Of a stretch of DNA of 5,432 nucleotides, positions 1 to 4,921 are shown piece by piece; positions within the stretch are counted from its first letter, which is position 1, and the number at the start of each line of letters is the position of its first letter. The notes under the pieces are model-generated. The model searched no databases. It saw only the letters and a program-made list of their open reading frames with translations, and was not told the origin of the DNA. The stretch lies in contig UQZF01000183.1 in assembly GCA_900545455.1 (NCBI GenBank), positions 1 to 5,432 on the forward strand. The letters are read 5' to 3'. The DNA is from an uncultured Eubacteriales bacterium. Lineage in GTDB: Bacteria > Bacillota > Clostridia > Lachnospirales > Lachnospiraceae. The position numbers were made by a program, and so were the translations under genes.

Positions 1-214
1 TATACTTGAAATTTTAAGTGAAATCTTGTATAATTTCAATAAGGGGTAGTATGCCATCTGCCATTGAATTATTGCGGATTTCGTAAATGTATCTATTTCG
101 AGAAATCGGCTTTTCTGTATTATATACGGTTACTGCGCTGAGGTCATGTAGTATGCGCGCCGGTATTGCGCTACTTGTGCGCTGATTGTGTTGCACTTGA
201 CTTGACAATCTATC
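1..214. other. Stretch without a supported gene
   Basis: No convincing gene was found here. The only long open frame on the - strand (14-241) must start at a TTG inside the terminator hairpin, has no ribosome site there and resembles no family I know. A short inverted repeat (TTGAAATT at 6-13, AATTTCAA at 32-39, 18-nt loop) is too weak to call. The right half holds four TGCGC motifs within 50 bp, and a fifth lies at 247-252. The region may be the decayed edge of the cassette or the beginning of other element DNA. Confidence 0.5.
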
Positions 215-264
215 ATTATAAAAACAAAAAGTCGTGTCCAACGAACTGCGCTGGACACGACTTT
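215..264 (-). terminator. Rho-independent terminator closing the three-gene cassette
   Basis: A perfect 13-bp inverted repeat (228-240 with 252-264, core GTCGTGTCCA) encloses an 11-nt loop. Read on the - strand, the stem is followed at once by a T-rich run, TTTTTGTTTTTATAA. It lies 27 bp past the stop of the membrane-protein gene, which is the right place to end the transcript started at 1051-1079 or 2614-2643. On the + strand no T run follows beyond the TTT within the stem. Confidence 0.9.
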
Positions 265-291
265 GATATTGTTATAGAAGTCTGAATATGC

Positions 292-705
292 TCAGGCTAC
301 ATTTTTCATATAGGGATCTACGAGTGTTTGGTGTTCTCCAAGTTTTATGCCAAGAGCAGCTGCCTGCGCGATCTTCTCGGCGGATGGGTGCCAACCATCA
401 GGAAGGTTACGTATAAATCCTTCAACTCCAAATGGATCACCATTGTTTAGCGTTTTGCTGACGGTAATTGCTTCCGCCTCAACAGTAGTGATCACTTCGG
501 TGGTTGTCTCTATGATAGTCGTATCAGCAATAGGAGGAACTTTACTTGCAAGTTTCTTGCCTCCTTTAACAAGTGCTATAAGTGCGTCCTTGTTCTTAAA
601 AACAAGAACGCCTACACCAACGGCAACTACAACTCCGCCAATGATGAGAACCTTTTTCTTATTACGTTCCCACCAGGTGGTCTCGATCTTATTCTGTTCG
701 TTCAT
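292..705 (-). CDS. Small single-pass membrane protein, function unknown
   Basis: This 137-aa protein has one predicted membrane segment at about residues 19-36 (VLIIGGVVVAVGVGVLVF). A charged RNKKK stretch lies before it and KNKD after it. The N-terminus begins with WW at 11-12 and carries no signal-peptide cleavage site. Residues 55-90 are rich in Thr, Val, Ile and Glu and low in complexity. The last 35 or so residues form a compact part with the motifs LPDGWHPSAEKIAQAAALGI and HQTLVDPY, which look conserved but which I cannot assign to a named family. I chose the start at 705 because AAAGGAGG lies 7 nt upstream of it; a further in-frame start 11 codons earlier has no such site. The gene follows the 98-aa gene by 19 bp, so the two are almost certainly co-transcribed, and a terminator follows. 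A membrane anchor with a folded C-terminal domain is an inference. Confidence 0.8.
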   Translation of the reverse strand: MNEQNKIETTWWERNKKKVLIIGGVVVAVGVGVLVFKNKDALIALVKGGKKLASKVPPIADTTIIETTTEVITTVEAEAITVSKTLNNGDPFGVEGFIRNLPDGWHPSAEKIAQAAALGIKLGEHQTLVDPYMKNVA

Positions 706-724
706 AGTGACTCCTCCTTTAGAT

Positions 725-1021
725 TTAAGCAACAGCAATAACTGTTACCAGTGTTCGAACGTGTCCCTTGTTACCCATAAAGAGAAAAGCGAACCCGTTC
801 ATTATCCTGACTTGCGATGAACTATAAAGGTGAGTGATATGCGTTATGTACCACTCGTACTCGGCATCGGTCATGTTTTCTTCACTCCTTCCTTCATACC
901 GTGCCGTTTTGACCATATGCTGCCAGCTTCTGAAGCCGTCATGATTGACAACTCGTTCTTCGAGGCGCTGCATAGCGTGATGTGTGATCTCGATAGGTTT
1001 TCGTTGTGGATAGTTCAGCAT
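725..1021 (-). CDS. DUF4258-like small protein, possible RNase- or toxin-like fold
   Basis: This 98-aa protein carries an N-terminal H-A-x2-R-x3-R motif (H15, R19, R23 in ITHHAMQRLEERVV). It ends in two predicted beta strands (VRIMNGFAFLFMG and RTLVTVIAVA). That layout resembles DUF4258 and related small domains often found near toxins and mobile DNA. The middle (about 30-70) is longer and more charged than in the usual domain, so the match is tentative. The start is set at 1021: AAGGGAG lies 8 nt upstream. A further in-frame ATG at 1039 would place this same AAGGGAG inside the coding sequence, and it is only a few bases from the predicted transcription start. The gene is first in a two-gene transcript with the membrane protein 19 bp downstream. 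It has its own strong promoter overlapping the end of the helix-turn-helix gene. Confidence 0.82.
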   Translation of the reverse strand: MLNYPQRKPIEITHHAMQRLEERVVNHDGFRSWQHMVKTARYEGRSEENMTDAEYEWYITHITHLYSSSQVRIMNGFAFLFMGNKGHVRTLVTVIAVA

Positions 1022-1050
1022 TTCTATCACTCCCTTCATGTTATGAGCTT

Positions 1051-1079
1051 ATTATATCATTTCTAACAGAGAACGTCAA
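1051..1079 (-). promoter_or_regulatory. Promoter for the 98-aa and membrane-protein genes
   Basis: On the - strand a TTGACG -35 box (1074-1079) is followed after 17 bp by a perfect TATAAT -10 box (1051-1056). Transcription would start near 1044, giving a short leader before the ribosome site and ATG at 1021. The TGA stop codon of the upstream helix-turn-helix gene (1076-1078) lies inside the -35 box, so the promoter is partly embedded in that gene. Confidence 0.85.
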
Positions 1080-2563
1080 TCAGATTTGGGACTAACAAGT
1101 CCCGCTATCAACAACTCTGCTAAATCAAACGTTTTATGAGTTATTAGAAAAGTACCTATTTCCTCTATGGTACTTAATCCAATCTTAAATCCTGCACAAA
1201 GATCATCAACAGACAATTCTACCTGCATATCACCGGGAATCGAGAATGATACTTTATCTAAACCGACACCATCAATTTCTCCATATTCGGGATCGTAACT
1301 GCATTGATAAGCCTCATCAACTTTATAATAAGATAGCACATCGAGTTCATTGTCATGTATCTCTTTGAGATTACGAATATGTGCCTTCCCGGATCTTAGC
1401 CTATCTATAAGCGAATTGATCTTATCCTGTGCATTGCGGTAAGCCCTAACCCTGAGTCGTATTATCCCCTTTCTGTCTGTACTTGCCGAAGCAATTGCGT
1501 TTTCAATTTGTTCCCCAGAAGAATAATGTTCATCATATTTATCGGATATTTTTCCAAACAGGTCGAGATATTCTTGTTCGGAAAGATAATACCTCATAAA
1601 TCGGCTTTTGTATGACACATAGAGTGTATACTCACCATTAACATAGTCCATGAGATAGTATTCACCCAGTTCAGGAACAGTGTAGTTGTAAGTTTCATAG
1701 AATACATGAAGCTCGTTTTTTATTACTTTGGCTGAAATACGCTCATGATAGTTACGGGTATCATTCAGCGGTTCTGCAATTCTTTTTTTCTCTGCCATTG
1801 CCCTTCGTTGTAACTCTATAAAACAGTTTTTAAATATACCTGAATTTTCAGGACTGTCGTATTTATGATACCACTCACCCCTCATATGATATTCAGTACA
1901 TGACAAGAAGCCATCAGGCTCTGCACATAATTTATATTCTTTTCTGCCATTATCGTCAAGCCACATGAAAGCATATATTCTGCATAACCTTTTATATGCA
2001 GTATCAAGAGAATCATAAGGATCGCCGTATATAAGCTCATCAGTTCGGCATTCAACGCTCGTCTTAATAACCCTGAAAGGATATTCAGGCTTTATAATAT
2101 CTTTCTTTTTACGGTGATCAATAATATCCAGTTCAGGAAAGAATTTTTTGCTTAATTTCTGGTTTATTTCGACTATGGTCAGGAAGTATTTGGTTTGTTC
2201 ATCGAGTATGTCCATCAGTATTTCATCTCTTGGATCATAGTCATTTAATTCTACCATATCATAATAGTATAAGCCATCATTTGTATCTGAGGTATCTGCT
2301 TGTAACATAGCACATATTGCAATAATACAATCCCTCTTTTTCAGTACTTTACTTTTATTAACGTAGTGTCTGAACAATTCGTAATCTATATCAAGCATAT
2401 CGGCAATGTCCTTTTTAGATATAGCTTGACCTGTGCGTTCTTTAACTTTCTTCAACATACGATCAAAGAAAAGAGAAAAAGATTTTTTGGTAACTTTTGT
2501 CCTATCAGAAAAGTCTTGTTTTTTGCTGAAAACAAGGTTCTTTGCCTGCTGTTCGTTATTCAT
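1076..2563 (-). CDS. XRE-like helix-turn-helix protein with large unrecognised C-terminal region
   Basis: This is a 495-aa, probably cytoplasmic protein. Residues 35-90 read as an XRE-type DNA-binding domain, with the helix-turn-helix near 49-70 (KKDIADMLDIDYELFRHYV). It is followed by an extension with RDCIIAICAMLQ and DPRDEIL (about 77-118). This resembles an extension after XRE domains in clostridial regulators, where a loose pRDxiI pattern recurs. Residues about 120-350 are rich in Tyr and Asp and look like mixed alpha/beta; the stretch ELGEYYLMDYVNGEYTLYV is strikingly strand-like. About 350-430 is helical and basic. No kinase, peptidase, nuclease or ATPase motif is visible. The start at 2563 has AAGGAGG 7 nt upstream. 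Base composition is more AT-rich than the mobility genes, suggesting a separate origin. A palindrome lies in its promoter and another near its 3' end, so it probably regulates itself and the next two genes. Confidence 0.85.
   Translation of the reverse strand: MNNEQQAKNLVFSKKQDFSDRTKVTKKSFSLFFDRMLKKVKERTGQAISKKDIADMLDIDYELFRHYVNKSKVLKKRDCIIAICAMLQADTSDTNDGLYYYDMVELNDYDPRDEILMDILDEQTKYFLTIVEINQKLSKKFFPELDIIDHRKKKDIIKPEYPFRVIKTSVECRTDELIYGDPYDSLDTAYKRLCRIYAFMWLDDNGRKEYKLCAEPDGFLSCTEYHMRGEWYHKYDSPENSGIFKNCFIELQRRAMAEKKRIAEPLNDTRNYHERISAKVIKNELHVFYETYNYTVPELGEYYLMDYVNGEYTLYVSYKSRFMRYYLSEQEYLDLFGKISDKYDEHYSSGEQIENAIASASTDRKGIIRLRVRAYRNAQDKINSLIDRLRSGKAHIRNLKEIHDNELDVLSYYKVDEAYQCSYDPEYGEIDGVGLDKVSFSIPGDMQVELSVDDLCAGFKIGLSTIEEIGTFLITHKTFDLAELLIAGLVSPKSD
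1088..1103. promoter_or_regulatory. Palindromic operator candidate, copy 2
   Basis: The 16-bp sequence GGGACTAACAAGTCCC is a perfect palindrome except for its central 4 bp. It sits 8 bp upstream of the -35 box of the downstream promoter and within the codons for Gly-Leu-Val-Ser-Pro near the C-terminus of the 495-aa protein. It matches copy 1 (2652-2667) at 13 of 16 positions, and the half nearest the promoter is identical over 8 bp. The likely ligand is the helix-turn-helix protein encoded here, which is an inference. Confidence 0.7.
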
Positions 2564-2613
2564 AACAATACCTCCTTGATTTTTTGTGAAATGTGGCTTT
2601 CGGTGATGTTTCT

Positions 2614-2643
2614 ATAATAACATAAGATTACTCCTAAAGTCAA
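2614..2643 (-). promoter_or_regulatory. Promoter of the 495-aa helix-turn-helix gene
   Basis: On the - strand TTGACT (2638-2643) and TATTAT (2614-2619) are separated by 18 bp. Transcription would start near 2607, leaving a leader of about 44 nt before the ATG at 2563. The palindrome at 2652-2667 ends 8 bp upstream of the -35 box. Confidence 0.75.
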
Positions 2644-2649
2644 TATTAA

Positions 2650-2669
2650 GTGGGACTAATTAGTTCCAC
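2650..2669. promoter_or_regulatory. Palindromic operator candidate, copy 1
   Basis: This is a 20-bp palindrome with one mismatched pair; its 16-bp core is GGGACTAATTAGTTCC at 2652-2667. It stands 8 bp upstream of the -35 box of the helix-turn-helix gene promoter, the same spacing as copy 2. Its centre would fall near -52 relative to the transcription start, which suits an activator or an upstream-binding repressor. Confidence 0.72.
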
Positions 2670-2684
2670 ATCAGAGAGCTTTTG

Positions 2685-2722
2685 AAATAAAATGAGCGAG
2701 CTGCCGTTTTGGCAACTCGCTC
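2685..2722 (-). terminator. Rho-independent terminator after the ssb/small-protein cluster
   Basis: The arms 2694-2705 and 2711-2722 form a 12-bp stem in the - strand RNA (GAGCGAG pairs with CTCGCTC, with one G-U pair) and a 5-nt loop. ATTTTATTTC follows on the - strand. It lies just past the TAA of the 3' remnant at 2729, and separates this cluster from the helix-turn-helix cassette. Confidence 0.88.
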
Positions 2723-2728
2723 TCTAGC

Positions 2729-2791
2729 TTATTCATCTTCGTCACTGCACTTGTAAAGCCCATGAAGTAGTTGGATATATACGCACTCCGT
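2729..2791 (-). pseudogene. 3' remnant of a second copy of the small-protein gene
   Basis: Read on the - strand this gives ECVYIQLLHGLYKCSDEDE followed by TAA. It aligns without gaps to the C-terminus of the intact 69-aa protein (ECVYIQLIHGLDECSDED). Over 55 bp the DNA agrees at 40 positions, and most of the differences fall on third codon positions, which shows that both copies evolved under protein-level selection before this one was cut. Upstream of the conserved part the frame reads only nine unrelated codons to a TGA at 2819-2821, so the N-terminal half is missing. The longer - strand frame that covers the same bases (2671-2886) is in the wrong register and is not a gene. Confidence 0.75.
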
Positions 2792-2818
2792 TCGTCTGGG
2801 AGCATACCGCCCACATCG

Positions 2819-3134
2819 TCAGAAAAGCTGTCCCGAATCAACATCGACCTTAACAGCAAACTTGTTTTGAAAGTGCATTTCCTCAACGATAATAACCACA
2901 GAATTATCAGGAGCCAACAAATGTAATAGTACCACCTTTTGAATAGAGGAAATTCACTGACTTTGCGTTGTCATCAAATGCAAGGCAGGTGAACGTATCT
3001 GTCTCAATGGTATCAATGCCATTTCGTTTTGGCTGGTCTACTGCGATACTGAATTTGCAGTAGCTGTAATCTTGCTCAATTACAACGTTCAAATCGGTGG
3101 TGATGCGTCCTGTCATCATTATTTTGTTCAGCAT
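2819..3134 (-). pseudogene. ssb: Broken single-stranded DNA-binding protein (ssb-like)
   Basis: The first 75 codons (3134 down to 2910) read as the start of an OB-fold SSB: MLNKIMMTGRITTDLNV, then CKFSIAVDQ, DTFTCLAFDD and GGTITFVGS, ending at a TGA (2907-2909). A second part continues in another - strand frame (2908 down to 2822) with SVVIIVEEMHFQNK, which matches the last SSB beta strand, and ends VDVDSGQLF, like the acidic SSB tail. The loop that normally lies between them (about a dozen residues) is missing, so a small out-of-frame deletion is more likely than a single-base slip. The start at 3134 has AAAGGAG 6 nt upstream, and the gene follows the 69-aa gene by 12 bp. SSBs on such elements protect transferred single strands; this one probably makes only a truncated product. 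Sequencing error or programmed frameshifting are alternatives. Confidence 0.72.
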
Positions 3135-3146
3135 AGTCTTCTCCTT

Positions 3147-3356
3147 TCAATCCTCATCGCTACATTCATCAAGTCCATGTATGAGCTGAATATAAACGCA
3201 CTCCGCACATTCATGCTCCTCGCCCTCGGTAGTCATCATGAGTTCAAGGAAATATGCTTTTGCGTCTTCATAGTCGTTCCAGACCTCACGTCTGCCGTTG
3301 CAGACAGTAGTAACCTTACGTGTTCTCGGCATTGCCAATTCAGGTGTTTTCAACAT
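3147..3356 (-). CDS. Small conserved element-associated protein, function unknown
   Basis: This 69-aa acidic protein has the pattern YEDAKAYFLELMMTTEGEE followed by ECVYIQLIHGLDECSDED. The layout of a YeeA..FFl helix, an SEG-like loop and a YtNI..qL-like helix ending in acidic residues is one I associate with small hypothetical proteins on clostridial conjugative elements, but I know no function. The ATG at 3356 is chosen because GGAGG lies 8 nt upstream; a TTG five codons earlier overlaps that site. Two cysteines in ECAEC and one in ECSDE might bind metal, which is speculative. It leads the transcript that continues into the broken ssb gene 12 bp downstream. Its own promoter is at 3389-3417. 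A 3' remnant of a paralogue lies at 2729-2791. Confidence 0.75.
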   Translation of the reverse strand: MLKTPELAMPRTRKVTTVCNGRREVWNDYEDAKAYFLELMMTTEGEEHECAECVYIQLIHGLDECSDED

Positions 3357-3388
3357 GACTGTTACCTCCAAATCAATATTGTAGATAC

Positions 3389-3417
3389 AGTATATACCAT
3401 AATAGCACCAGAGTCCA
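3389..3417 (-). promoter_or_regulatory. Promoter for the 69-aa gene and ssb
   Basis: On the - strand TGGACT (3412-3417) and TATACT (3389-3394) are separated by exactly 17 bp. Transcription would begin near 3382, about 25 nt ahead of the ATG at 3356. The -10 box matches the consensus at 5 of 6 positions and the -35 box at 4 of 6. Confidence 0.6.
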
Positions 3418-3440
3418 GCATATCGGAATAATTGTAACCA

Positions 3441-3539
3441 TTATTGTGAAAGGCGCAGCAATTTCAAAAGCCAGTCCAGTTCATAGCGCACATATTGTAT
3501 TTCATCGCCGTTGGGAATTATCCTGACGGCGATTGTCAT
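3441..3539 (-). CDS. Possible 32-aa ORF directly after mobC
   Basis: An ATG at 3539, 7 bp past the mobC stop, opens a 32-codon frame (MTIAVRIIPNGDEIQYVRYE and a Leu-rich end). The ribosome site is poor (GAGCAG). The composition looks protein-like, with an amphipathic WLLKLLRL end. It occupies the place where a relaxase gene would be expected and may be a small gene or the leftover of something larger. The DNA also holds a perfect 8-bp inverted repeat (3504-3511 with 3526-3533, ATCGCCGT) without a T run, so it is not an obvious terminator. Confidence 0.35.
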   Translation of the reverse strand: MTIAVRIIPNGDEIQYVRYELDWLLKLLRLSQ

Positions 3540-3546
3540 ATTCTGC

Positions 3547-3891
3547 TCAATGCTTTAGCTGAGCCACCTTTGTTTGCAGAAACATCAGCGGACGCCATAG
3601 CTTATCGCCAAGCTCCTTGATCTCCTCAATATCTTCCTTGTAAACTTTGTTCGTGACATTTGCTCGGTGGGCAATTTGGTTGATATTGTTGGCGATATTA
3701 TTCGCAAGTACAGTGAGCCGTTTCAGCTCGTTCTCGTCGATATGGACGATGTAACCCTCGAAGATCACGGCTCTTACAAATGTACTGAGACTGCTCATAC
3801 CGCTGTTTTCAAACTTCTTCTTGATAGCCGCCATTTCTTCGGGGCTGACACGGACTTTCAGGTACAGTGTACGCTTCTTTTCGTCTTTCAT
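3547..3891 (-). CDS. mobC: MobC-like mobilisation (relaxosome) protein
   Basis: This 114-aa protein has an N-terminal ribbon-helix-helix-like part (TLYLKVRVSPEEMAAIKKKF, residues 8-27, then SLSTFVRAVIF) and the typical MobC motif LANNIANNINQIAHRAN at 62-78, followed by a charged helical C-terminus. MobC proteins bind the transfer origin and help the relaxase to nick DNA. The start at 3891 has AAAGGAG 10 nt upstream; the open frame reaches back to 3990 but has no ribosome site there and would run into the hairpins. The likely oriT lies directly upstream, as expected. What is odd is that no relaxase gene follows, so the element would need one supplied in trans or elsewhere on the element. Confidence 0.85.
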   Translation of the reverse strand: MKDEKKRTLYLKVRVSPEEMAAIKKKFENSGMSSLSTFVRAVIFEGYIVHIDENELKRLTVLANNIANNINQIAHRANVTNKVYKEDIEEIKELGDKLWRPLMFLQTKVAQLKH

Positions 3892-3935
3892 TTTTCTTGT
3901 TCTCCTTTTTATTTTTCTTAATTCGGGGTCGTAGG

Positions 3936-4060
3936 GGCAGCGCCCTCTGCCAAGCCTTGTGAAGTGTGTGAAGTCGCATTTTGCGCCCACACTTCACCGT
4001 GCTTGCTGGTAGAGTTTCGCCCTTGTGGGGCGAATGTCATTTCCGAGCCTTTCGGCTCGG
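3936..4060. other. Probable origin of transfer (oriT) region
   Basis: Several hairpins are packed upstream of mobC. GGCAG/CTGCC pair at 3936-3951. A perfect 10-bp inverted repeat GTGAAGTGTG/CACACTTCAC (3959-3968 with 3988-3997) carries a nested CGCA/TGCG stem in its 19-nt loop. A 7-bp stem TTCGCCC/GGGCGAA lies at 4016-4034, and a 7-bp stem CCGAGCC/GGCTCGG at 4043-4060. Their position before mobC, the long inverted repeat and the TTTTGCGCCC stretch at its edge fit an oriT of the MOBP type. The nick site cannot be placed from sequence alone. Open frames crossing this region on the - strand are treated as non-coding. Confidence 0.6.
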
Positions 4061-4069
4061 TCTTTTTTC
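4043..4069 (+). terminator. Terminator-like hairpin inside the oriT region
   Basis: CCGAGCC and GGCTCGG form a 7-bp GC-rich stem with the 4-nt loop TTTC, followed on the + strand by TCTTTTTTCT. No + strand gene lies just upstream, so it may block stray + strand transcription through oriT, or may simply belong to oriT. No T run follows it on the - strand. Confidence 0.5.
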
Positions 4070-4125
4070 TCGGTTCCAAGAATTGGAGCTGTGCGACTTT
4101 CTCTATTTCGTCGTTCCCCATAATC

Positions 4126-4154
4126 AATATAGCGCACTTTCCCGATCACGTCAA
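4126..4154 (-). promoter_or_regulatory. Promoter for the mobC transcript
   Basis: On the - strand TTGACG (4149-4154) and TATATT (4126-4131) are separated by 17 bp. The transcript would start near 4119 and run through the oriT hairpins into mobC, giving a leader of about 230 nt. The bases around the -10 box (GTGCGCTATATTGAT) resemble those at the two + strand promoters of the element. Confidence 0.7.
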
Positions 4155-4312
4155 TAATAAATTTCAGATTTTTTATGTTCGCTCAAAATTGCTTCGTCAA
4201 AATGCCCGGATAGCGTAAACGGCGTAATAGCGTGATTTCATTTTTTTGAATCGCAAAATTCCCCGGACGTTTGTTGACAAAGTATGAACAAAAGTTTGTG
4301 CGCAATGCGGCT

Positions 4313-4341
4313 TGTATTTCAAATGAAGAGCGCGCTATAAT
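4313..4341 (+). promoter_or_regulatory. Promoter of the coiled-coil gene
   Basis: TTGTAT (4313-4318) and a perfect TATAAT (4336-4341) are separated by 17 bp, preceded at the -10 by GCGCGC. Transcription would start near 4348. An isolated TTGACA at 4274-4279 has no matching -10 box. The 150 bp between this promoter and the divergent mobC promoter hold only a small imperfect hairpin around 4235-4252. Confidence 0.65.
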
Positions 4342-4349
4342 TGGATCAT

Positions 4350-4380
4350 GGCAGGTGAGCTTCGGTCACTCGGCTCTGCC
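4350..4380 (+). promoter_or_regulatory. 5' leader hairpin of the coiled-coil gene transcript
   Basis: GGCAG (4350-4354) pairs with CTGCC (4376-4380). Inside, either GTGA/TCAC (4355-4358 with 4366-4369) or AGC/GCT (4358-4360 with 4373-4375) can pair. A competing GCAGG/CCTGC pairing (4351-4355 with 4379-4383) is also possible. The hairpin begins within a few bases of the predicted transcription start. It might stabilise the mRNA or control its translation. Confidence 0.4.
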
Positions 4381-4416
4381 TGCTGAGAACAAAAAATGAA
4401 AGGTTGTGATTTTTCT

Positions 4417-4770
4417 ATGGGCATCTATACAGAGAAAAGAGATCAGCTCATTGAGAAGATCAAAGGTTTGGAAAAGCGTATCGCAAGCGATACTGCGAAA
4501 AAGAAAGCGCTGGAGGACAAGCTGAAAGAAGTTTCCCGTCTGGCTATGGCTGAGGAATATAACTGTAAGCCTCGTGAGCTTGATGAGATCATTACTTCGG
4601 AGCATCAGCTTCTGGAGAAACTGAGAGCCAGCGGTCTTTCCGATGAAGATCTTCTGAAACTGGTCGGTGGCGGAAATGCTGAAAATGAGAAAAGCGATAC
4701 TGCTGATCTCACTGCTGACTTCGGTCAGCAAATGAGCTTTACGGATAAAGCGAATCCCTATGAGGATTAA
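4417..4770 (+). CDS. Coiled-coil DUF4315-like protein
   Basis: This is a 117-aa hydrophilic protein. Residues 5-42 form a clear coiled coil rich in Lys, Glu and Leu (KRDQLIEKIKGLEKRIASDT and on). Then follow YNCKPRELDEIITSE and GLSDEDLLKLVGGG, and a polar tail that is probably disordered. A coiled coil followed by a short CxPxEL-type helix recalls DUF4315, a family common on clostridial conjugative elements, although this protein is longer than the usual 70-90 aa. I place the start at 4417, with AAAGG 13 nt upstream; an in-frame ATG at 4396 is possible but has no ribosome site. It is transcribed toward tnpW, from which a strong hairpin separates it. Its role may lie in mobilisation or in regulation of the recombinase, but nothing in the sequence decides this. 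Confidence 0.78.
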   Translation: MGIYTEKRDQLIEKIKGLEKRIASDTAKKKALEDKLKEVSRLAMAEEYNCKPRELDEIITSEHQLLEKLRASGLSDEDLLKLVGGGNAENEKSDTADLTADFGQQMSFTDKANPYED

Positions 4771-4788
4771 AACTATCCGATAATAAAA

Positions 4789-4831
4789 ATAGCTATGCAA
4801 TGGGACGGCATCTGCCGTTCCGCACAGCTAT
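4789..4831. terminator. Long intergenic hairpin, terminator-like on the - strand
   Basis: ATAGCT/AGCTAT form the base, TGC/GCA the middle, and GGGACGGC/GCCGTTCC (8 bp with one G-T pair) the top, around the 4-nt loop ATCT. On the - strand it is followed by ATTTTTATTAT, a good terminator tail. On the + strand no T run follows, though it lies just after the coiled-coil gene. It may stop convergent - strand transcription or protect the 3' end of the upstream message. Confidence 0.6.
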
Positions 4832-4921
4832 CATAAGACAACAATCATGAGGGTAAGAGAGATAAAGCGATGCCCTCACTCTAAATGCATAGAGACAGAC
4901 AAGCAAAGGAGAAAGATCGCT

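Noticed and set aside
197..222. Possible + strand promoter with TTGACT/TTGACA and TATAAA
   Set aside because: No pairing of the boxes gives a spacing of 16-18 bp and no + strand gene follows.
14..241. 75-codon frame on the - strand
   Set aside because: It starts at a TTG inside the terminator hairpin, has no ribosome site and shows no recognisable family pattern.
347..820. 157-codon frame on the + strand
   Set aside because: It is antisense to the membrane-protein gene and part of the 98-aa gene, both of which have good ribosome sites and context.
2671..2886. 71-codon frame on the - strand
   Set aside because: It begins at a TTG, overlaps the terminator, and the conserved CVYIQLLHGL reading lies in a different frame of the same bases.
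3504..3533. Perfect 8-bp inverted repeat as a terminator after mobC
   Set aside because: The loop is 14 nt and neither strand has a T run after the stem.
3918..4127. 69-codon frame on the - strand through the oriT hairpins
   Set aside because: Its ATG falls in the -10 box of the mobC promoter, so the transcript would start after it; the region is better explained as oriT.
4366..4800. 144-codon frame on the - strand
   Set aside because: It is the antisense shadow of the coiled-coil gene.
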